Shown here in pieces: positions 58,409 to 64,000 of a stretch of 64,000 bases of DNA. Position numbers and translations under genes: made by a program. Origin of the DNA: Streptomyces sp. CB02980 (lineage in GTDB: Bacteria; Actinomycetota; Actinomycetes; Streptomycetales; Streptomycetaceae); the NCBI RefSeq assembly GCF_014451325.2, contig NZ_JACSCH020000009.1:216176-280175 (forward strand), given 5' to 3'. Every line of letters begins with the position of its first letter. Positions within the stretch are counted from its first letter, which is position 1. The notes below the pieces were generated by a model. That model was not told where the DNA came from and searched no databases. It saw nothing but the letters and a program-made list of their open reading frames with translations.

Positions 58409-59010
58409 TCGATGCCCCGCTGGCCCTTCTGACCGGCGTCCATCGGGTGCTTGACCTTGGACATGTCGGTGACGAGATCCGCGAAGTCGACGAGCTCCTG
58501 CGGCGCGTTGCGGCCGGTGATGACGACGTGCTGGTGCCCGGGACGGTCGCGCAGCACCTCGACGACCTCGGCCGTGTCGATCCAGCCCCAGTGCAGCAGG
58601 TACGCGAACTCGTCGAGGACGTAGAACGTGTACTTCTCCTCGGCGAGGTCCCGCTTGACCTGCTCCCAGCCCTCGCGGGCCTTCTCCTCGTGCGACTGCT
58701 CGCCCTCGGCGACCTCGCGCTGGATCCAGGACCAGCCCTCACCCATCTTGTTCCAGGTGACGGTGCCGCCCTTGCCGGTCTCGCCGAGCGCCTTGAGGGC
58801 GTTCTCCTCGCCGACCTTCCACTTGGCCGACTTCACGAACTGGAACACCCCGATCGGCCAGCCCTGGTTCCAGGCGCGCAGCGCCATGCCGAACGCGGCG
58901 GTCGACTTCCCCTTGCCGACGCCCGTGTGCACCATGACCAGCGCACGGTTGCGGCGCTGACGGGTGGTGAGACCGTCGTCGGGAACGACGGTCGGCTGTC
59001 CCTGCGGCAT
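58402..59010 (-). CDS. cobO: Cob(I)yrinic acid a,c-diamide adenosyltransferase
   Basis: 202 residues from ATG 59010, overlapping the chelatase stop by one base (TAATG). CobA/CobO/BtuR family: P-loop HTGVGKGKSTAAFGMALRA, VFQFVKSAKWKVGEE, WNKMGEGWSW, FYVLDEFAYLLHWGWID and VITGRNAPQELVDFADLVT. It transfers the adenosyl group of ATP to Co(I). Confidence 0.96.
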   Translation of the reverse strand: MPQGQPTVVPDDGLTTRQRRNRALVMVHTGVGKGKSTAAFGMALRAWNQGWPIGVFQFVKSAKWKVGEENALKALGETGKGGTVTWNKMGEGWSWIQREVAEGEQSHEEKAREGWEQVKRDLAEEKYTFYVLDEFAYLLHWGWIDTAEVVEVLRDRPGHQHVVITGRNAPQELVDFADLVTDMSKVKHPMDAGQKGQRGIEW

Positions 59011-61073
59011 TAAGCGGCCCTCCTGGCAGTGGTCTTCCGGTTTCCCTGTACGTCCCGGACGAGGCCGGCGATCGAGTCGGCGCGCAGCTCGTCCAAGGTG
59101 ACGGCGGTGCCGCCGAGTTCACGGGCGAGCTCCCGGGCCAGCCCGAGCCGCACCGGTCCGGTCTCGCAGTCGACGACGACGGAGGCCGTGCCGTCGGCGG
59201 CGTGCAGCCGCGCCGCGCGGGCGGCGAGCGCCACCGGGTCGGCGCCGCCGCCGGTCGCCCGCCCGTCGGTGACGACGACGAGCAGCGGGCGGCGCGAGGG
59301 GTCCCGCAGCCGCTCGACGCGCAGGACGTCATGGGCCTTGAGGAGACCGGCCGACAGCGGGGTACGGCCACCGGTCGGGAGCTTCTCGAGACGGGCGGCG
59401 GCCGCGTCGACGGACGAGGTCGGCGGCAGCGCGACCTCGGCGTCGCGGCCGCGGAAGGTGATGAGGCCGACCTTGTCGCGCCGCTGGTAGGCGTCGAGCA
59501 GCAGGGAGAGGACGGCGCCCTTGACGGCGCTCATCCGCTGCCGGGCCGCCATGGAACCGGAGGCGTCCACGGCGAAGAGCACCAGGTTCCCCTCGCGGCC
59601 CTCCCGGGTCGCCTGCCGCAGGTCGTCCCGGCGGACCACGAGTCCGGGGCCGGTCCGCCCACGGGCCTTCTGGTGCGGGGCGGCTGCCTGCACGGTGGCG
59701 GCCAGGTGCAGCTTGGTCAGCGAGCCCCGGGGGCGTACGGATCCGGTGGTACGGCCGTGCTCGGTGCGGGCCCGGGAGCGGCGCCCGGCCGCGCCCTCGC
59801 CGAGACCGGGGACGCTGAGCACCTTCGTACGGAAGGGCTCGGAGGCGGCGACGGCGGCGCGCTCACCGGAACCGGCGCCCTGCGGGGCGGGTTCGGGAGA
59901 GGGTGCGGGCGGCGCGGGCGGGGAGGTCTCCTCGGGAGCGGGGGAGTTCTCGGCGGCGGGTCCGTCGCTCTGCGGCGGAACACCCCCACCGGGACCGCCG
60001 TCCCCGGGCCCCCCGTCGCCGGGCCCGTCGGGCTCGGGGTCCTCGTCCGGCTCCTGGTCCTGGCCCTTGAACTCCTCCAGGGTCTCGTCGAGCTTGTCCT
60101 CGTCGAGGCCGGGAGCGTCGAAGGGGGAGCGGCGCCGCCGGTGCGGGAGAGCGAGCAGGGCGGCCTGCCGTACGTCCTCGGAGGTGACCTCGGTGCGGCC
60201 GGCCCAGGCGGCGAGCGCGGTCGCGGTGCGGGCCATGACGATGTCGGCGCGCATGCCGTCGACCTCGAACGCGGCGCAGGTGGCGGCGATCTGGAGCAGC
60301 ACGGCGTCGCCGAGCCTCACCTGGGGCAGCAACGCCCGTGCGGTGACGATCCGTTCGCGCAGCGCGGACTCGTCCGCGGCCCAGCGGTCGGCGAAGGCGG
60401 CGGGGTCGTCCTCGAAGGCGAGCCGCCGCCGGACGACCTCGACGCGCTGCTGCGGGTCGCGCGACGCGGCGACCTCGACGGTCAGCCCGAACCGGTCGAG
60501 GAGCTGGGGCCTGAGCTCGCCCTCCTCGGGGTTCATGGTCCCGACGAGCAGGAAGCGGGCGGCGTGCCGTACGGAGACACCCTCGCGCTCGACGTAGGAG
60601 GACCCCATGGCGGCGGCGTCGAGGAGATGGTCGATGAGGTGGTCGCTGAGCAGGTTGACCTCGTCGACGTAGAGGATCCCGCGATGGGCGGAGGCGAGGA
60701 GGCCGGGCTCGAAGGCCTTGACGCCCTCGCTGAGCGCCTTCTCGATGTCGAGCGAGCCGACGAGCCGGTCCTCGGAGGCGCCGACGGGCAGCTCGACCAT
60801 CCGCGCGGGCCGCTCGGCCCCGGGCCCGGTCTCGTGGGGCCCGTCGGGGCAGCCGCCGTCGGGGGAGCCGGGATCACAGCTGAACCGGCAGCCGGCGACG
60901 ACGGGCACGGCGGGCAGCAGCTCGGCGAGCGCGCGCACGGCGGTGGACTTGGCGGTCCCCTTCTCACCCCGCACGAGCACACCGCCGACGGCCGGGCTGA
61001 CGGCGTTGAGCAGCAGCGCGAGCCGCAGGTCGTCCATACCGACGACGGCGGTGAACGGATACCGGGTACTCAT
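59010..61073 (-). CDS. Magnesium/cobalt-chelatase ChlI-ChlD fusion subunit
   Basis: 687 residues from ATG 61073 (AAGGAGTGACC upstream). N-terminal AAA+ ChlI-like ATPase: Walker A VRGEKGTAKSTAVRAL (residues about 34-48), Walker B ILYVDEVNLLSDHLIDHLLD, sensor LVGTMNPEEGELRPQLLDRF. A middle acidic/proline/glycine linker about 330-395, then a VWA domain with MIDAS LFAVDASGSMAARQRM and VTDGRATGG. In cobalamin loci this protein works as the ATPase partner of CobN in aerobic cobalt insertion. CobN is not in the window. Confidence 0.93.
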   Translation of the reverse strand: MSTRYPFTAVVGMDDLRLALLLNAVSPAVGGVLVRGEKGTAKSTAVRALAELLPAVPVVAGCRFSCDPGSPDGGCPDGPHETGPGAERPARMVELPVGASEDRLVGSLDIEKALSEGVKAFEPGLLASAHRGILYVDEVNLLSDHLIDHLLDAAAMGSSYVEREGVSVRHAARFLLVGTMNPEEGELRPQLLDRFGLTVEVAASRDPQQRVEVVRRRLAFEDDPAAFADRWAADESALRERIVTARALLPQVRLGDAVLLQIAATCAAFEVDGMRADIVMARTATALAAWAGRTEVTSEDVRQAALLALPHRRRRSPFDAPGLDEDKLDETLEEFKGQDQEPDEDPEPDGPGDGGPGDGGPGGGVPPQSDGPAAENSPAPEETSPPAPPAPSPEPAPQGAGSGERAAVAASEPFRTKVLSVPGLGEGAAGRRSRARTEHGRTTGSVRPRGSLTKLHLAATVQAAAPHQKARGRTGPGLVVRRDDLRQATREGREGNLVLFAVDASGSMAARQRMSAVKGAVLSLLLDAYQRRDKVGLITFRGRDAEVALPPTSSVDAAAARLEKLPTGGRTPLSAGLLKAHDVLRVERLRDPSRRPLLVVVTDGRATGGGADPVALAARAARLHAADGTASVVVDCETGPVRLGLARELARELGGTAVTLDELRADSIAGLVRDVQGNRKTTARRAA

Positions 61074-61185
61074 CGGCTGGTCACTCCTTCAGATCGCGAA
61101 TGTTCGAACGACGACCCGGGGCCGCCAGGAATCTTCGACACGTCGTGCGGGTGGTGCGGGTGGGGACCCGAACGCCGGGCGCGGC

Positions 61186-62733
61186 TCACGGCGCACCCGG
61201 CGGCACGAACGGCAGCCCCGAAGGAGCTCCCTCCTCGATCAGCCGCAGCAGCGCGTCCGTGTCCGCGTGCTCCTCGATCAGATCCCCCAGCCGGTCCAGC
61301 TGTTCCTCCCGCAGCGCCCCGAACGACGTGTCCGGCGCCGGTACGAACCGCCGTCCGGCCGCCGTCGCGACCTCCCGCAGGAACGCCCGCCGGAACCCGT
61401 CGCTCTCCAGGGAGCCGTGCCAGTGCGTACCCCACACGGAACCCACCCGACACCCGTCGAGAAACGGTTCCCCGCCCCGTACGTCCGCGATGCCGTGGTG
61501 GATCTCGTACCCCTCGACCCGTTCCCCGAGCGCCGAGCCCACCGGCCGGGCGAGCGTCTTCTCGCGCGCGAACCGCACGCGTACGGGCAGCAGCCCGAGC
61601 CCGTCGACGGACCCCGCACGGGACTCGACCTCGTCCTCGATGTGCTCGCCGAGGACCTGGAAGCCGCCGCAGATGCCGAGCACCGGACGGCCCTCGGCGG
61701 CCCGCCGCGCCAGCGCGTCGGCGAGCCCGCGCTCCCGCAGCCAGGCGAGCGCCTTGACCGTCCCGCGCGTCCCCGGCACCACGACCAGGTCCGCGTCGAC
61801 GAGCTCCTCCGCCCGGTCCACGAACCGCACGACGACACCCGGCTCGGCGGCCAGCGCGTCCACGTCCGTGAAGTTGGACATCAGCGGCACCGCGCAGACG
61901 GCGACCCGCAGCACGTCCTCACCGACCGGCGGCGCGACGACGGACTCACGCACCGCGCCCCGCAGCGAGACCCGGAGGCCGTCCTCCTCGTCGATGCCGA
62001 GCCCGTGGGCGTACGGCAGGACGCCGAAGGTCCGCCGCCCGGTGAGCCCGTGCAGCATGTCCAGGCCCGGTTCGAGCAGGGTCACGTCACCGCGGAACTT
62101 GTTCACGAGGTAGCCCGCGATCAGCTCCTGGTCCTCGGGCGCGAGCAGCGCCGTCGTGCCGAAGAACTGGGCGAAGACCCCGCCCCGGTCGATGTCGCCG
62201 ACCACGACGACGGGCAGCCGCGCGGCCCGCGCGATGCCCATGTTCACGATGTCGGTGCGCCGCAGGTTGATCTCGGCCGGACTGCCGGCGCCCTCGCAGA
62301 TCACGGCGTCGTACGTGCTCCGCAGCTCCTCCAGGCACGCGATGACCGGCTCGAAGAGCTCCTTCTGCCGTCCCCCGCGCAGCGCCTTCCCGGGGGACGA
62401 CCCCCCAGGCCCCCCGAAGAACCCGCGGGCGCTCAGCTCACCGACCGGCTTGCCCATCAGGACGACCTGGCTGGACCGGTCGCTGCCGGGCTTGAGCAGG
62501 ACGGGGTTCATCAGCGCGGTGGGTTCCACCCGCGCCGCCTGCGCCTGCATGGCCTGGGCCCGCCCGATCTCGGCCCCCTCCCTCGTGACGAAGGAGTTGA
62601 GGGACATGTTCTGCCCCTTGAACGGCGCCACCTTCACACCCTTGCGGACCAGCCAGCGGCAGATGCCGGCCGTCACGACGCTCTTGCCGGCGTCGGACGT
62701 GGTCCCGGCGACGAGCAGTCCCCCACCCCTCAT
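61186..62733 (-). CDS. cobQ: Cobyric acid synthase
   Basis: 515 residues from ATG 62733, overlapping the cobD stop (ATGA). N-terminal ATPase: LLVAGTTSDAGKSVVTAGIC, KVAPFKGQNMSLNSFVT, GAEIGRAQAMQAQAARVEP and ICEGAGSPAEINLR; C-terminal glutaminase with GICGGFQVLGEHI (nucleophile cysteine) and EIHHG. It amidates the b, d, e and g positions to give adenosylcobyric acid. A glycine-rich GGPGGSSPGK insert lies near residue 128. Confidence 0.95.
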   Translation of the reverse strand: MRGGGLLVAGTTSDAGKSVVTAGICRWLVRKGVKVAPFKGQNMSLNSFVTREGAEIGRAQAMQAQAARVEPTALMNPVLLKPGSDRSSQVVLMGKPVGELSARGFFGGPGGSSPGKALRGGRQKELFEPVIACLEELRSTYDAVICEGAGSPAEINLRRTDIVNMGIARAARLPVVVVGDIDRGGVFAQFFGTTALLAPEDQELIAGYLVNKFRGDVTLLEPGLDMLHGLTGRRTFGVLPYAHGLGIDEEDGLRVSLRGAVRESVVAPPVGEDVLRVAVCAVPLMSNFTDVDALAAEPGVVVRFVDRAEELVDADLVVVPGTRGTVKALAWLRERGLADALARRAAEGRPVLGICGGFQVLGEHIEDEVESRAGSVDGLGLLPVRVRFAREKTLARPVGSALGERVEGYEIHHGIADVRGGEPFLDGCRVGSVWGTHWHGSLESDGFRRAFLREVATAAGRRFVPAPDTSFGALREEQLDRLGDLIEEHADTDALLRLIEEGAPSGLPFVPPGAP

Positions 62734-63707
62734 GCGTTCCTCCGCTTCCGGGTCGACGCGGCCAGGGCGCCGATGATCAGCCGGCCGCCCACACAGGCGG
62801 CCAGAGTGAGTCCGGTGACCCGGCGCGACAGGCGTACGGCCCGGTCGATGTCGGTCACCTCGACGGCCCGCCCCTCCCCGTTGAGCACCGGACGGTGCTC
62901 GACCCGGCCGCCGTACGACAGGGTGCCACCGAGGCGTATGCCGAGGGCGCCCGCGAAGGAGGCCTCGACGGGGCCCGCGTTGGGGCTGGGGTGCTTCGCC
63001 GCGTCGGCCCGCCAGGCGTTCAGCGCACCGCGCGGGTCTCCGCCGGCGACGGTCGCGAGGACGGCCGTCAGCCGGGCCCCGGGCCAGCCGGCCACGTCGT
63101 CGAGCCGGGCCGAGGCCCAGCCGAAGCGGCGGTGGCGCGGCGACTTGTGGCCGACCATCGCGTCGAGGGTGTTGACGGCCCGGAAGCCGACGAGGCCCGG
63201 TACGCCCGCGACCGCGCCCCAGAAGAGGGCGCCGACCACGGCGTCGGAGGTGTTCTCGGCGACCGATTCGACGACCGCGCGGGCCATCGCGGGTCCGTCC
63301 AGGGACTGCGGGTCGCGCCCGCAGAGATGCGGCAGCCGCTCCCGGGCGACGTCCAGGTCCCCGGCGGCGAGCGCGCCGCCGATCGCGCGGGCCTCCCGCC
63401 CCAGGGTCGTACCGCCGACGACGGCCCACACGGAGGCGGCGGTCAGGGCGACGGCGGCGGCCGGCCGGTTCCGTACGGCCCGGGCGGCGAGCGCTCCGAG
63501 GGCGACGGTGGAGCCGGCGCAGACGGCGGTGTGCAGGGCACCCCAGCCGCGGTGGTCGTGGTGGAGGCGGTTCTCGACCGCGGCGGCCGCCCGGCCGAAC
63601 GCGGCGACGGGATGTCCGCGGCGGGGGTCGCCGATGAGCAGATCGACGGCGAGACCCGCGGCCGCTCCGTACGCGAAGACACCAGTGGTACTGCTGCGGC
63701 CGGGCAT
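62730..63707 (-). CDS. cobD: Adenosylcobinamide-phosphate synthase (CobD/CbiB)
   Basis: 325 residues from ATG 63707 (GTG 63722 is an alternative). Membrane protein with four to five segments and CbiB motifs: LAVDLLIGDPRRGHPVAAFG, LDGPAMARAVVESVAENTSDA, GFRAVNTLDAMVGHKSPRHR, GARLTAVLATVAGGDPRGAL, and HPSPNAGPVEASFAGALGIRLGG. It attaches aminopropanol (or its phosphate) to cobyric acid. The riboswitch is directly upstream and likely controls cobD through at least cobQ. Confidence 0.95.
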   Translation of the reverse strand: MPGRSSTTGVFAYGAAAGLAVDLLIGDPRRGHPVAAFGRAAAAVENRLHHDHRGWGALHTAVCAGSTVALGALAARAVRNRPAAAVALTAASVWAVVGGTTLGREARAIGGALAAGDLDVARERLPHLCGRDPQSLDGPAMARAVVESVAENTSDAVVGALFWGAVAGVPGLVGFRAVNTLDAMVGHKSPRHRRFGWASARLDDVAGWPGARLTAVLATVAGGDPRGALNAWRADAAKHPSPNAGPVEASFAGALGIRLGGTLSYGGRVEHRPVLNGEGRAVEVTDIDRAVRLSRRVTGLTLAACVGGRLIIGALAASTRKRRNA

Positions 63708-63744
63708 GGCGCATGTCCTCACTCAGGGTCCGCGCCCTGGATCG

Positions 63745-63850
63745 ACGTGACCGGCGGCGAGAGTTCCTGGCTCCCGGACCCTTCGGATCCGGTCACAGTG
63801 GCGGGACCGCGCCGGATTCGCACCGGACTTCCTCTACTGCCGCCGTAATG
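63745..63850 (-). ncRNA. Cobalamin (AdoCbl) riboswitch
   Basis: On the minus strand the conserved core is in order: GGAAGTCCGGTGCGAATCC, then GCGGTCCCGCCACTGTGA, and the B12 box GAGCCAGGAACTC at 63761-63773. The outer stem GGCGGC/GCCGCC closes it. It lies about 40 bases before cobD and should repress the cob genes when cobalamin is plentiful. Confidence 0.93.
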
Positions 63851-63935
63851 GCCTCGGCAGTCCACCACGGCCCGAGAACAGCCGTCAACTCACCCTTGAC
63901 CTGCAGCGGGTCACTGTGCGAAGCACCACAAACAC

Positions 63936-63981
63936 ACCGGCGGGGCGGGCCGCACCCGAAGGTGCGGACCGCCCCGCCGGT
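63936..63981. terminator. Strong hairpin upstream of the riboswitch
   Basis: A 21-bp stem with one mismatch (63936-63956 with 63961-63981) and a CGAA tetraloop. It probably ends transcription of a gene beyond the window edge and isolates the riboswitch promoter. Confidence 0.82.
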
Positions 63982-64000
63982 CACGCTCGGACCGTCAGGC

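Noticed and set aside
1..64000. tRNA, rRNA, prophage, integrase or intact insertion sequence
   Set aside because: No such genes or attachment sites could be supported on either strand.

Overview
This window is chromosomal core DNA from a Streptomyces or very close relative. Evidence: very high G+C with strong G/C at third codon positions, frequent GTG/TTG starts, ATGA/GTGA/TAATG stop-start overlaps, an LAETG-anchored secreted protein, a DmdR-type iron box, a SoxR box of the Streptomyces type, PHO boxes made of 11-bp repeats, and many GntR, AraC and SpoIIE-phosphatase genes. From memory, the gene order resembles Streptomyces coelicolor from about SCO1916 (dapD) down to SCO1848 (cobQ). I see no rRNA, tRNA, CRISPR array, intact insertion sequence, prophage or polyketide/NRPS cluster.

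Layout. 0-4 kb: the 3' part of dapD, a tiny secreted protein, a DapA-family gene, an SDR, a GNAT, and a two-ABM-domain protein behind a SoxR box. 4-9.5 kb: a secreted nuclease and a Tat-exported PhoX-family phosphatase, each preceded by three 11-bp repeats that look like PHO boxes, on either side of an acidic hypothetical protein. 9.5-11.4 kb: a GntR regulator, possibly leaderless and overlain by a 35-bp palindrome, next to an ACC deaminase gene. 11.4-14 kb: a double TerD-domain protein, a small hypothetical and an AraC regulator. 14.3-18.4 kb: a divergent sugar-acid module (SDR and uronate-dehydrogenase-like epimerase against KdgD and an unknown 416-residue protein). 18.4-23.3 kb: a GntR repressor, a cytosine-deaminase-like amidohydrolase with an APC permease, and a second such amidohydrolase; both amidohydrolase genes carry the same TGGTAT..ATACCA operator.

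23.5-28.5 kb: two translationally coupled SpoIIE-type phosphatases with PAS/GAF sensors. 28.5-35.1 kb: MFS transporter, small membrane protein, class B penicillin-binding protein, and a membrane-protein/histidine-kinase/NarL-type response-regulator operon. 35.2-38.2 kb: cupin, IclR regulator and a 2,5-dioxovalerate (alpha-ketoglutarate semialdehyde) dehydrogenase, which supplies the last step of the oxidative uronate pathway begun at 15-17 kb. 38.2-49.5 kb: quinone-oxidoreductase-like MDR, AraC and GlxA-type regulators, DHA2 MFS pump, GNAT, FrnE-like DsbA, two class V aminotransferases, a MarR/old-yellow-enzyme pair and an amidohydrolase.

49.5-53.2 kb is the most interesting accessory-looking block: a 19-bp iron box between an apparently cytoplasmic penicillin-acylase-family hydrolase coupled to an IucB-like acyltransferase on one side and a siderophore-interacting reductase on the other. 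53.5-54.5 kb is an LAETG cell-wall protein of the SCO1860 family. 54.7-64 kb is a late cobalamin locus (cobC with an in-frame CobE module, ZIP transporter, cobB, cobO, chelatase I/D fusion, cobQ, cobD) led by a cobalamin riboswitch. The corrin-ring methyltransferase genes and cobN are not in the window.
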